This document shows, in pieces, positions 26,101 to 38,709 of a stretch of DNA of 64,000 nt (position 1 is its first letter; each line of letters opens with the position of its first letter). Source of the DNA: Nymphaea colorata (taxonomy: Eukaryota; Streptophyta; Magnoliopsida; Nymphaeales; Nymphaeaceae); contig NC_045149.1 in assembly GCF_008831285.2 (NCBI RefSeq), forward strand, positions 5,261,500-5,325,499, given 5' to 3'. The notes under the pieces were generated by a model. That model made no database searches. It was not told the DNA's origin and saw only the letters and a list, made by a program, of their open reading frames with translations. The position numbers were made by a program, and so were the translations under genes.

Positions 26101-28043
26101 TCTCCCTTTTTAGCGCATTCAAATTTTCATAAATTTTGTGCTTCCCAACATGGTTTTGCATTTCTATCGAGCCAAAATTTCACAAATTTTCAAAATGATT
26201 TTGTGCTTCAACACACCCTTTTTCACTTTGGTGCATATAGGTTTTACAAGAACATTGCAATGATATAAGATTTTGCACTTTTAGTTTTTGCACTTCGGTG
26301 CCCCCAAGTAAATGTGTCTTGACATAAGATTTTGTGATTCAGTGCACCCAAATAAAAGTACCAGTTTATATAAGTTTTCATACTCTTGTGTTCTGGTATA
26401 GGATTTCACACTTCCGCAGACCCAAGTAAACATGCCCTGCCATAAGATTTCATGCTTTGGCTCCCTTAAGTAAATGTACCAGTGCATAAATTTTCATGTT
26501 TCAACACACATAAGTCCCGCTCTTTGGTGTAAGATTTTCGCACTTCAGCACATGCCAATAAACATGCTTTGGCACAAGATTTCGTGCTTTGACACTCTAA
26601 GTAAACGTGTCTTGACACAAGATTTCGTGCTTCAGTGCACCTAAGTAAACGTACTAGTCCATGTAAGTCTTCCAACTTCTGCATTCTAGTATAAATTTTT
26701 TGTTCTCTGACACATCCAAGTAAATGTGTCTCGGCAAAAAGTTTTGCGCTTTGACGCCTCCTAGTAAATGTATGATTGCATAAGATTTTGTGCTTCAGTG
26801 CATACAAGTACATGCACCTCAATACAAAATTCCACACTTTGGTGCACATTTTCATGTTTTGCTGCATATAAGTTTTAAACCTTTACAAGCATACAAGCAT
26901 TTGTATTCGTATGGGACCCACGATCACCTGTATTTGTACAAGACCCATGAGCACGCATATGCATATGGGGACCAAAGTATACATGCACACACGCATTTTA
27001 ATGTGAGATTTTGCAGTTCAGAGCATATTTTTGCACTTCATGCACAATTTTGCACCTCGGTGCATACAAGTATCACAAGCATTAAAAATATGACAAAACA
27101 CTCTTTACAAGTTATCATATTGTACCTTGCAAGCACATAATAATTCTTGTTTCTCTATAAGGACAAGAAAATTTCAGTCAATGATTTGATGATCGTCAAA
27201 AGACTAAAGTTTTGACAAGATTATGTCTTAAGCTGTGAAACAAGAACAACAAGAGCCAAATATGGTCAAATTTAAGAACAAAATGAGCAAAATACATGCA
27301 TGTGAAAACCAAGGGCGACTACATCCAAGAATTCTCTATTGATAAAAAAACATAAGCTTCTTGTGATTGCAAATGGGGTGGGAATAGTGACAAATTCTGT
27401 AATAAGTAACCCTATGGCATAGAGAACAACTCTTCCTTGGCTTATCATTGGGAAATGAAAAACAATTGTTTTTATATGAATTTCAAAATATTGGCTGAAA
27501 AGGTTTTTATTCTATAGAAAACAAAATCATGCAAGTTCTTACAAGTTACAGAAGATAAAAGCAAAGGAATTTTATCAAATTTTACAAGCATTGAGTCCAC
27601 AAGTATTTCACAAGCACTCACTTGAGATTTTCACACTTTGGCATAAACAAGCATTCAAGCATGTGCATTTCATTGCACGAATTTTACAAGCAATTCACAA
27701 GCACTCACATAAAAGTTTCGTGCTTCGGCAGAAACAAGCATACAAGTACATGCACTGCATGAATTTTACATGCATTTTCAAAGGCACTCACATTTTATGT
27801 GAGATTTTTGTGCTTTGGCACACACATGCAAGAAAATACTCCAATACATATATTTCACTAGAATTGTCAAGCATTTTCACAAGCATTACACCAATATTGA
27901 CACTGGGGGATTTGCTTAATATAATTTCAAAATGAAATTTCTTTTTCAAAAGTTTGACTTAAAAAATAGTGTCATTTTCAACATGGGTGTTCGATCTTTG
28001 CTACTAAGCATGGTTTCCGACTCAATATCAAAAGAGGGGCATC
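23165..28043 (+). repeat. Internal region B-C of LARD-like chain
   Basis: It lies between units B and C and has no protein domain. 23200-23620 and 26270-28043 match the A-B internal region. 23640-24560 has no counterpart in A-B. The region ends in AAAAGAGGGGCATC, a polypurine-tract-like sequence, immediately before unit C. The lack of any gag or pol trace over almost 5 kb is why I call the element LARD-like. An alternative is a Gypsy element that has lost all coding sequence by deletion. Confidence 0.55.
24560..27080. repeat. Degenerate minisatellite, GCAC...GTGCA / AAGTTTTTCAA units
   Basis: Dozens of imperfect units of roughly 30-60 bp, such as 'gcaccttggtgcatacaagt' then 'ttttcaaattt'. 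The word GGTGCA/AGTGCA, usually next to ACA(T/C)A, alternates with AGTTTTTCAA. From about 26270 the units change to 'aagtaaacgt/aagatttcgtgcttc'. The spacing is irregular, so this is not a CRISPR. Many overlapping ORFs (for example 25762-26132 and 26466-26867) are translations of the repeat. Confidence 0.8.
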
Positions 28044-31000
28044 TATGAACACTAAAAATTTTTACAAGTCCAAATGACTATTTTACCTAGCGCCATGAGA
28101 TATCCAAATGGATTTTCAGTAACCAAATTCCAAGAATAAGAGTCCATTTTTGAGGCAAACAAGCATTTTCATACTAACATTGAAAATCTAGACCCATATC
28201 ACTTAGATTGACCAAACTAAAAACTACCATTTTACCCCTACATCATAGCATTGCACCTAGAAAATAAGGATTTTCACCAATGTTTATGAGAATTGGCTTA
28301 AAATTTGACCAACTAAGCCATTTCTTAATTTTTGCATGAACCTAGGAGTCACCAAATTTGGCTCACCAGAGTTATTCCAGTTTGAAGCTAGCACCCTTGT
28401 AGCTGAAATCATCTTCCAGAACTTAAAATTATGATATTTAGCTCAACCAAGTCAAAATATGTTTATTTTAATGGAGAAAAAGTTGTATTTCACTAATTTT
28501 GAGTCGCCCAGCCCAACTTCATCCATACTAACTTGCATATTTCTATGAGGACTTTCTCTCTCTTGTTTTCAGGGGTTTGAATTGAATTTGAGCTCAACTT
28601 GAAAGATTGAACTAAAATCGACCTAGGACCATGTTTGTCATGTAGAAATCAAGCTTCTCTTAATTCAATTTGAGGTCATTCATCCTGGTTTGAGTTCAAT
28701 TCAGTTTCCAATATTTTTTTTCTCCTATTTTCAAAAGTTTGAGCTCAACCTAATAGGGTGAGCTAAAACCAAGTAGAGATTGTATTTATCATAAGTATAT
28801 TAGTACTCCCTTAGCTCAGTTTGAGGTCATTCATCTCAGTTTGAACTCAATTCAATTCTGTGTGCTTTCTCTTTCCTATTTTCTGGGGTTTGAGTTGAAT
28901 TTGAGTTCAACTTGATAGAGCGAGCTGAAACCGAGTTGGGATTATGTTTATCGATAGTAAATCAATACTTCCTTAGTTTAGTTTGAGTTCATTCCTTCTA
29001 GTTCGAGTTTAATTCAGTTAAAAAGGCCGTGAAGTTCATTCCTAGTATTTGCTACATTCTCTAAACTGAGGTTGAGCTCAACTTTGCAAAATTAAAGCAA
29101 TTTCTTCAATCTTTCACCATGTCCTTATTGGTAGGTAGCTTTCCCTAGTACTCTCAGCTCCGCTTGTGAAAACTCCAATACAAGTCTGCCTTTTATGGCC
29201 TTCTTTGATTTATCTTTATAAATTTGTCGTATATGGCTTGATAAAAATTTGTTTTTGACTTTTCAAGCAATCAAGGGAGAATATTTTAGCAGGTTTTTCA
29301 CCGGCTCGTATTTAGGAACCTGGCCACAAGTTGGTTTAGTGAGGTCGAGAAAATTCATCCAGAACTCTAGAAGTATCAAGGGAGCAAAATGGTTGTTTTC
29401 TGTTAAGCCATATTCTTTCGTATAAACATAAGGTATAGGTCACATATATCTTGGTTTATGATTTTCTTTGATGCTAGATCTTTACTTCAAGTCCATCTCT
29501 TTATTTGAACACGTTTAAGCCCAAAAGCACACACAAGGTATTTTTGTTATTTGCCACCATGCGCATATTTTTCATAAAACCTAACTTAGAAGTTATGTGA
29601 ACCTAAGTTAGCTTTCATAAACATTTCATGAAAAGGCCTAAGCCCAGGCTCAACTTATCCCAAATCCACATCAAAACTGATTTTTCCAAAGGCTACACCT
29701 AGCCTGAGCCTATGCCCAGCTTATGTCTAAACACAGTTTTTTTTAGAAACTGAACTTGACCCAGGTCTAACCCGTGCATACAGCTTGAACCCACCTAGCC
29801 TAGCTCGAGCCAGCTCCTGGTCCTTACTATTATCAGATCTCTATTTCATGCTTTTGATCCATATCATATATCCAAGTCTTATTTCTATGTTTCAACCTCA
29901 TATCAAAGTCTCAAATTTGGTCTATCTTTATGGATGTCCATGATTCTCCTTTCAGATCCTGCATATTAAATCATAATTCTAATTCTAATACCATATCTGG
30001 ATCCATCTTCAAGAATTTTCTTTGGATCTAAGCCTGTCTTAGTATAAAACCCAGATCGAGGATGCATATGTGAGCCTAATGCACATTATATCTCAAAAAT
30101 GTGTCGTGATTTTCTCACTTCATGCTTAATGTCCATTTCCAGCTGCATTGGTACCCGTATGTGGCTGGAACAAACATTTTTTCTATTTATATCAAGTTTT
30201 AGAATAAGGTTTAAAAGTGTGTTTTCTCCTCTTCATATTCTCACTTCATTTGTTCTCCATACTCAATGTCAATTCAAATACTTCATGAAAAATCATTCTC
30301 AGTTCTCCGTGCACACATGGCTTTTTGTAGAATCGATTCAGAGTCCCAAGGAGATCACACTGAGCAAGATTCGATTGAAAATACATTTTCAAAATATGGT
30401 TTTGTGTTGAGACAGGAGAGAAGGGGGCAAAAAAGTTTACTCTTGTATCGATAGTTTCAAAGAGAGAGCCCCCCCCTCCCTCCAATAAATAGGGGTTCAC
30501 CCCTCCCTCTCACTACACATTTGAGCTTTCGTTGAAAAGCATAGCAAAGTTGGTAAAAATTTCAACTGGGTACTCAAAAAAAGGATTAGCTCAAAATAGG
30601 TTAAATTTTTAACCGTCTTCAGCACTTAGCCTAGGCCTAGTCAGACTTGGCGTAGGGGTCAGCCAGGGCACCAATTTCAAGTAATTTATTGTTCCCTCTT
30701 CTTATTTTTTTATTTGCAATTTTTTTTTGCATTTTTAGTTTTTTTGTTGCTTTTAGTTTAGCTTTTTTTTTTTTGCTTTTAGCATGTCTAGCTCATTTTA
30801 TTTTTCTTAGTTGCTTTAATAATGTTGTAGTTTAGCACATTTATTTTTCTATATCAGATTTATTTTAATGTTTTTAGGGTAGACGTAGGGGTTAGTATGC
30901 CCCTCTCTTCTTGTCTATTTTTTAAATTTCTTTGCTTTTGTTTACTTAGTTTTACTTAAAGCATGCACACAGAATATAGTTTTCTTTCATTCTTTCTTTA

Positions 31001-32578
31001 ATCATACATTGCACTTATATTATAATATCCAATGAACAACCTTGCACCCTTGATTATGTGGATACTGATCTAACATTTATAATCCAAAGTTTATAGTGTA
31101 AAATCAGATCAAATCAAAGGCCTGATATCCCAAATTCAAAACCAGAAATCCAAGATCCAAAATGTAGGGTTTGAAATTTAAAATTTGATATCCAAAATCC
31201 ATAACATGATATCCATGATCTGAGATTTAGGATTAAAGGGTCATTATGTGAAACCTAATCCAAAATCCAAACTCTGAAGTCAAAGATCCAAAAGCTAAGA
31301 TATAAGAACCAAAATAGGAGATCCAAGATTGATAATTCATAATCTAATATTTGAGACCTAAAATCAGATACTTGAAATTTAATGTCCCAAGTAATGTTAT
31401 TGAGTTCAATGCCAATGTTTAGATCATTAGAGATTGATGGTCTGAATCCAATAACTTGATTTGATATCCAAGATCCAAATAGGCTAGGGGTGAATCGATC
31501 AGAGGAACTGGGTCCAGCCTTACCTACACTAGGTTTAGACCTACGTAGGGCTAGGTTTGATTGTGGTAAGTGTGTTTGGTCATAGTCAAACCATGTGATA
31601 TATAAACTTCATTCATTCCATGTGAATGTGTATCTAAAGAAGTTTGACTAGACCTACACTCTCGACTGGGTTCTTATATAGTGGGCTTTAAGACCGGCAT
31701 AGAGAGTTGAACTAGTATTGGACTTCATGCCTACATGGCCTTGGTTTTTTTTTATTATTATTATTTTAAAGAGATTGATTTTGAAATATTTTAGAGAAAT
31801 GTTTTGTTATTCTTATATGAGGACCAAGCTATATTCATGTTTCCACGTACCTGAGCTGATGCACACATGGTATGCTACTAAGCTGACCCAATCTGGTTTC
31901 AGATCTTAAACCTGGTATTCATTATATTTGAATATATTCTTTCACAACTTGAATCTTTAAAAGATCCAATCATGAATGCAAGATCAAATTTATTTAATCT
32001 TTTAACTTGGATTTAGATTAGGAATATCAATCACGTGAAATGATATTTTGGCTTTTGTAACATCTCTATGTCAAATTTAGAACAAGAGTCCTTCAGATCC
32101 TCTCAATTATTGGATTCAGATCCAAATAACCATGCTAGGTCTATGTCCTATACCCCAGCCCGAGTAGAGACCAGACTCTATGTTTATATGGCTTAATTTT
32201 GCATGCATCATTTTAGATCTTGGACTTCAATTTGCATTGATCTATGATGATCTGGACATGAATAGACTTTAGATTAATTTCTTCTTGTTTATCCATCCAT
32301 TTCAGAGATCTTCCTAGATTTTAAAACATACCTGATTTCAAAATTAGGGTATGTTTGCTTTCTTAGGTTTTTTACATTTAGACTTAAAAAATGAAACATT
32401 TTGGTTTAGTCCTTGGTTTTATTATGCCTAGTGAAGGCACCAAGAATGGTCAAACTTTATACCGATAGGTCGAGCCCCTGTCTCTTGGAATCTTGCATAA
32501 GGAAATAAAGGTAAGTACATGTAATAATATCTCATTTATTATGGCTTACATGCAAGATTTGATAAGAACAAAATTACA
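28044..32578 (+). repeat. LARD-like LTR unit C (4.5 kb)
   Basis: Starts TATGAACACTAAAA after a purine tract and ends TTACA before TGTAAAT. It is collinear with unit B on the same strand except for 31051-31902, which is inverted. The TATA position reads AATAAATA (30484). It lacks the two DNA-element insertions found in B, and so serves as their empty site. The longest ORFs (30099-30410, 30246-30500) are not conserved in unit B and match nothing. Homology with D stops at the same place at the right end, which supports a real LTR boundary there. Confidence 0.65.
31051..31902 (-). other. 850-bp inversion inside unit C
   Basis: This segment is the reverse complement of unit B 20572-22470 (minus the 1,035-bp insert), while both flanks stay on the same strand as B. 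The left junction follows 'aacaaccttgcaccc'; the right junction precedes 'tcttaaacctggtattcatt'. Unit D (about 37,330-37,520) has the orientation of B, so the inversion arose in C. Confidence 0.85.
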
Positions 32579-34454
32579 TGTAAATAGTCTTCTATTTTGA
32601 ATCTCTTTTTGGTCGTTTCAGGTACAAACCATCTTAAGATTTTGATCAATCTATTTGTCTTGACCCTCATTGTCTTTTGTCTTCCAGTCAATATGTTCTT
32701 GACACATCCACACGATCATATTATACACTCTATCCTATGAGGCCAAACATTGTAATATTTTCGATGGATGTCCCTACCAGAATGTTTAGAGTAGTTCCTG
32801 ACAGCATACCCAAGGTAGGTGATTCTGGATTGGAGGCAATTTCCCTTGCCCACAGAAGGAGGCAAACAGACTATTGATTCAGGCATTAGCTAAGAGATAA
32901 AGCCCTTATATGTGCACATTTTTATTCTCATTGGGAGGGATGTTGCTACTCATAAATGAGTTTTCAGGCATCCTCAGCCTCCTCGACCCAACTTGCAAGA
33001 ACAGTCGGTAGATTGTTAATTCTTGGTCAACAAGGGGTTATTCATCTACAATGAACTACTTCATAGGCAGACTGGATTCAAATAGAAGAACTTGAAGCAT
33101 GTGAATAGGAGTCAGTGCATTCAACTCGTGAGATTTGGTGCAATTTTGGATATAAATATAATTTGCAATCTATTTCAAGTCCCTTCTCAGAAATATACTA
33201 TTCTATTGCAATACAAAATGAAACCACACACCAATTATAATTTTTCTGGATTTGATAAATAGAAAGTCCCAGTCAAACTCTGGGGACAATGATTGCAAAG
33301 TAAATTTAATCATGACTTGACAGTAGAATCAAGAGAACAAGCATTCTAATACTCAAAAAGAATATACTTCTACTACAATAACTAAAGTTCTACATAGTTT
33401 TAACATATTTAATGGTGTTGCATGGACTAACACTTATACAAAATGTTTTGACAAGCACAAACAAAATAAATAAGAGAAAAACGTAAAATCTAAATGTGGC
33501 AGCCTTTTGAAGACACTGGAACTCTTTGATCTTCAATGGCACCTCAATCTTCTCCAACGTGCTCAGCCTTCAATCTTCTTGTTGTTACTCTACCTCCCTC
33601 TCGAACGGATTGTGAATTGTCTAAGAAAGAATATTCAACAGCACAACATGGTAGAAAGCAAAATGAAAATTATACGCTATTGCCCGAGTGCAAAAACAAG
33701 ACACTTTCTAAGTAAATTTCTGTATGTGTATTCTATCTGGTTGCTAATACAAAATGCGAAGCAGCGTTCAGTGACTTGACAAAAGCATCTAATACTTGGT
33801 TAATGCCGGCTAACCCAAGTCTAGACTAGTTCGATCGCATTTTGTGCGTGAACTCAAAGATATGCAAACCACTACCGTAGATTACTAGAATACAAAATAA
33901 TCATAAAACTGAACAACATAATATTACCAACCATAAATTTCAAAGAATAACAATCTAAATCACCAAATTTCGACAAGAAATACACTAAAATAATAAATGT
34001 TCAAGCAAAACATGCACCTTCTCTCTCTAGAACCGTTCTTATTTAATAAGTATATCTACTAATTAACAACCAATTTCATTGGACACGTTTTTTTAACAAA
34101 AGATGACTATTTTTGCTACTAAACTACACTATAAACTACAAAAACTATAGAAAAATTCAACACCTAACACAAAATTGCAGGCTTTCACTCTCTAGAATGC
34201 AGGAAATAGTGAAAATCAGTCTATCTTTAAATTAAATACAACTAGCTACTAACTACTTGTATGCATTGAGAATGGCTTAAAATGCAAGAAAACTATGTAC
34301 TACAATTAAGAAAACAAGGTTTTAAACTAAATGCCACAATCAACAACGGCAAATTAGGGAGTTATGCAACTTAAGAGAGAAAAAACTACCCAATGGAAAA
34401 GGCATAGTAACAACCAAACAGGTCCATGTGAAGTAATAAAGGTAGGAGAGGCAT
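32579..34454. other. Internal region C-D, unrelated to the other internal regions
   Basis: About 1.9 kb with no match to the A-B or B-C internals and no minisatellite. ORFs 32677-32877 and 33507-33779 carry no recognisable motif. It ends in AGGAGAGGCAT before unit D, again like a polypurine tract. It could be a rearranged internal region or an unrelated insertion. I see no TIRs or TSD. Confidence 0.4.
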
Positions 34455-37400
34455 TGTGAACATTTCAAATTTTGACAAGTCTAAATTACAATTTTACCCT
34501 TTATGAGGAAGTTTCAAATTAGTTTCCAAAAACTGGATTTAAAAAGTAGGGGTCGTTCATTGAACTAGGTTAGAGCCGCTACCTTAAAATAACCTTTTTA
34601 CCCCTATGCCATGTCATTCTAGCCTTGAAATTGGAAAATTTACCAGAACTTTGAGAAGTACCTAGCACTTGAGCAATTAAGATAGTTCTTACCTAGGGCT
34701 GGGCTCCGGTTCGAGCCGCCAGCGGGGGCCCAAGACCTGGCCTGAAAAGAGCCCGGGTCCGGGCCGAAAAAAGCCAGGCCCGGGCCCGGCCCGTTAAGGA
34801 TTAATTTTTTTAATTTTTTATTTTAATAATATATATATTTTATTATTAAAAATATATATTTTATATTAAAAAATTATTTTATAATTTTAAATTTATTATT
34901 TTATTATATGTTGGGCCCGGCCAGGGCCAGATTTTGGGTACCAGGCCGGCGTCACGCCTGATTTTTGGGCCCGTCGGGCCAACCCAGGCCCATCGGGCCA
35001 ACCTGGCCCGGCCTGATGCCACCTTTATAAGACTTCAAGAGTAGTTAGATTCAACCTGTGATGGTTAAGATCACTCACCTACCATTTCTGGATCACCAGA
35101 ATTCTATTAGAGATGTCCAAGCTCAGCATATGTTCTCATCAATGTCTATATAGTATTTCTTGAGTTAATTTTAGTTCCTGGATTCAGGTTTGTCTTCTAG
35201 TGTAGTTGTCCTAAAATAAGAGTGACACTATCTCACCCATTTTGACATGTCTAAGCTAATTTTTTTTCAATTTTAAATATGTCAGCACACTTCAAGCTAG
35301 AATCATATTCATCAGTGCTCAATTTAAGTATTTCTGACTTCAATTTCAATCTAATCATCCAGACTTCAGTTCATTTTCAATTATATAGATCTGCTAAGAG
35401 TTGTCTAGTTCGAGACATCTCACTCTAGTGTAGCTCATTCTTCACAGCTAAATTCTTATCAATTTAGGAACCAATTTCTCAATTTCTTTGTATTGTTGCA
35501 AACATGTGTTTTTTGGTAGAGTATTTCTAGCTTTAGATCACACATACATGTCCCAGATTAAAAGTTTCTCTTTTGCCCTTGCACATCACTCTAAAATGGG
35601 TCATTTTACTATCCATCAATTTTGAAAAAAAAAATTGTAGTAGTAAACGAAGCCACTTGTTTAGTCAGATTTCATAGATCTCCTCTTTACTACCCTATGA
35701 ACCTACCTATGTGGTCAGCTTGCCCACACAACCATTTGAGCTTGGGACATTTTGGTCTTTTGCCAAAATGTGCCTATTTCTTCTTTAACCTAGCTTAGGA
35801 GCCACATGAAACTAAGTTAGCATTTTAATGCAAGTCAATATTAGCTTAGGCAGTTCACTTGCTGCTTCAGCCCACCTTAGAGTCCAACTGCACTTGGTTT
35901 CCTAAAATTTAACCTAGCCTGAGTCTAGCAGAACCCTATACCTAGCATAGGTCTAAACCTAGCTCAAATTAAACCCAATCCAGGTCCAATACAAGCCCAC
36001 TAAGTTTGAACCCACCTGGCCTAAATTGAGCAAGGTCTAGGTCCACATCAGTCCAGATCTTTTACACATATTTCATATCTTTTATGTGTCTGCTCATATC
36101 CAGACCTATCTTTTCAAATCTCAATATCAGAACACAATCCAAATCTTCACATCATATCCAAATCTGCATTTTAGAATCTTCCTTAGATTTAGATTCTAAT
36201 CTAGATCCCATTATCAAATCTAGATCCAGGATCCGCATGTGAGTACTTATGTGCGTCATATTCATTTAATGTACCTTTAATTTTTCACTTTGTGCCAGAT
36301 GTTAGTCCATACAAAAGGGCATGAACTGTGTAGAAGTCCAAGCTGAAGCTGGTGTAGATGAAATATGAGTTGGTGTTCATACGAAGTTGAAACGAATATT
36401 TTCTGTTGAATAACAGTTATAGTATATGGTTTGATGTGTGTTTTCTCGACTTTATATTTGCGTACCGTTTGTGCTTCATGCAATACGTCAATCTGAATCA
36501 TTTATGATCTGATCAACACTTCTTAAAGAACATGATGTTTTTCATGAAACTGAATTTGGATCAAGATTGAGACGTAGCGAACAACTTCGTTTTGAAATCA
36601 TTGTTTCAATATGAGGTTTTGTGCTTCTCTGGTCGCCAGAGAGCACAAAAGTTTAGTCCTATATTAATCATGGGAGAGAAGTTTTCTCTACCAAGCCATT
36701 AAAAAAAAGGGTATGTGCCCCTCCTTTGGCACGATTTTCAAAGCTGCTATTAGTCCTATATTAATCATTATTAGTTTGCTCAAATTAATTTAAATCTTTT
36801 AGTCTTAGCAAGGTCTTGTGTTCGAGCTGTAGTGGCATTCAGCCAAGAACTTATCCAAACTCACAGTAGGGGTTGTGAGAGTAGGCTCAGCCAAGTCTTC
36901 AGCAAGTTCATGTAATTTCTCTTTCCTTGTTTTCCTTTTCTTATTCACAGTTTAGTGGTTTCTTTTCTTTCCTTTGGCACATGCTTGGGTCTTTCTTTTT
37001 TATTTCAACCTACTTAGGATAGTTTATTTTCTACTTTAGCTCCGGTGTTTGCTTTATTTTTTTTAATATGATGTAGTACAGTTTGTTTGCTTTCACAAAT
37101 TAACATTTATTTTGTCTTTACGGTAGGCATGAGATCAAGTATGCCTCCTTGCCCCTATCTCTCTTTTATTTTCTATGTTCCTTTCTTTAATCTTTAGTTT
37201 ATGATTCAAATATGCATTGAGCATATAGATTCAGTTTCATCAGCTAGAATTAAATATACATATCATGAACTGTCTAAATATGCACATGACTCTCATCTCA
37301 TGCACGTGCACGATCTGCTTAGGACTAAGCTAGGCTAACCCAGTAGCATGCATGGAGGCAATAGCCTGGTGTTTGAAAATTTAAACCTACTTTAGATCCT

Positions 37401-38418
37401 ATACATGTTCACTGTCAAAATATTGTCTTCTTTAAATGATTTCAACACAAAATTATTTTCTAAAAACCTAGGTCACTTAGGCTCAAAGGTCCAATCTTAG
37501 GTCAAACCAAGGTCAGTCATTTAAGACCTAGCTCAAATTTTTTATTAGACCCATGAACCAAGTCTGCTGAACCTTAGAGTCACGTCCTTGCCCGACCCTC
37601 ACAAGCCTACTTCTATACTCAAGCAAGACGTAGTATAGAAGCTTTCAATATGAACTTGTTAGAAACTTTAGTTAGGATCATTAAAACATGGCTATCTATA
37701 GTTAGGATTTACCCAAAGCAAAACCCGTACAGCTAGGCTTAAGTCTCTAAATCAAATCCTTTGGCCGACCTACCCTAAGTTCATTTACAGTTTGGATCTC
37801 AAATATTGAATTTTGGATCAAGGATTCCATATCAAATAGATAAAACACCAAAAATAAGGAGTCGGTTTTATTGGATCTTAGGTTCCGAGCATTGGATTAT
37901 AAATCTAAACATCAATCTCATATCAAAAGACCCAAATACTCATCCTCAACTTAGAGCAACTTATGTGAATTATGAAGAACTGAATTAAGTCTCTTAGATC
38001 ATGATCAACTATTTGGATTTGGATTCAATCTCCTCAATTCTAGGGTCACATCCCTCGCCTCGAATTCAGTAGAAACTCGACTCCAAATCTGCTTGATTTA
38101 GTTCTCATGCATCATTCTAGACTTAGTTATTCGCTCTACATAGATTATGATGAATTGGGCATTAACAAAATCTCCATTTAATTGTCTTTGTTCATGTGTC
38201 CCATTCTCAAGATCCAAATAGATTTCAGAAGCATTATCTCAATTTCAGGACATGTTCGTTTCCTTAGGCTTTGAACAACATATAGTTAATAGATATTGGA
38301 ATAAAAAAATTATGGTCCGGTTATTTTTGGTAAAGGCACCAAGATGGCCAGACCTCATACCGACATGCCGGTCCCGTCTCTTAGATTCTTGCAAATGGAA
38401 AACAGAAGCGAGTATGAG
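34455..38418 (+). repeat. LARD-like LTR unit D (resumes 49806-49846)
   Basis: Starts TGTGAACATTTCAAA. It is the most diverged copy but keeps the order of B: the leader, a decayed TATA (ATTAAAAAAAAGGG near 36696), the 'caagttcatgtaatttctct' stretch, the 'ttggatct' tract, and 'aggcaccaagatggccagac' near 38332. The outer Copia element splits it at 38418; the remaining 41 bp lie at 49806-49846 and end TTTTACA, like unit B. A GC-rich repeat sits inside at 34693-35020. ORF 36277-36501 on the minus strand is not recognised. Confidence 0.55.
34693..35020. repeat. GC-rich GGGCCCGG repeat with an AT-only core, in unit D
   Basis: Both ends are runs of GGGCCCGGGCC/CGGGCCAACC words. The middle (34798-34910) is almost pure A and T. 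The two GC arms are largely complementary in composition and carry inverted GGCCCGGCC blocks, so the segment could fold. Units B and C lack it. No clear TSD. It looks like a common type of short dispersed plant repeat; its class is uncertain. Confidence 0.55.
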
Positions 38419-38696
38419 TGTTAAGGAAGGTGACAAGGAGAGAAACGAATCTGGTTGCATTAATTCTGGCAAGGGATAAAATCGTGTAGATCCTAAAATC
38501 TTAGTGTTAATGTTTTATCCCTTGCCATATATTGTTGTAAATCACGAGCCTTTCATATCACACGTTTCCTTCCTTTTGTTCTTTGTAACTCCTACTGTAA
38601 TGAACCTATATATACCATGTAATACTCATAATCAATATTATAAAGAAAAGGAGTTCATAGTCGATTCTCTCACTCTCTCAGTTACTTGGTTTATCA
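38419..38696 (+). repeat. 5' LTR of outer Copia
   Basis: Begins TGTTAAGGAAGG and ends GGTTTATCA. It matches the 3' LTR at 49521-49800. It contains TATATATA-like sequence near 38609, a candidate core promoter. Confidence 0.95.
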
Positions 38697-38709
38697 TGGT
38701 ATCAGAGCT
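38697..38709 (+). other. Primer-binding site of outer Copia
   Basis: TGGTATCAGAGCT directly abuts the 5' LTR. This is the standard sequence complementary to the 3' end of plant initiator-Met tRNA. Confidence 0.93.

Noticed and set aside
26466-26867. 133-codon minus-strand ORF with repeated CTEA/HLLGC-like words
   Set aside because: The repeats in the protein only mirror the DNA repeat; no domain, no splice or promoter context.
24560-27080. Resemblance to a CRISPR-like array (short repeats with spacers)
   Set aside because: Units are imperfect, irregular in length, in plant DNA, and part of a retroelement interior.
32677-33779. Possible gene exons between units C and D (ORFs 32677-32877 and 33507-33779)
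   Set aside because: No known motif, no consistent splice sites joining them, and AT-rich non-coding composition between.
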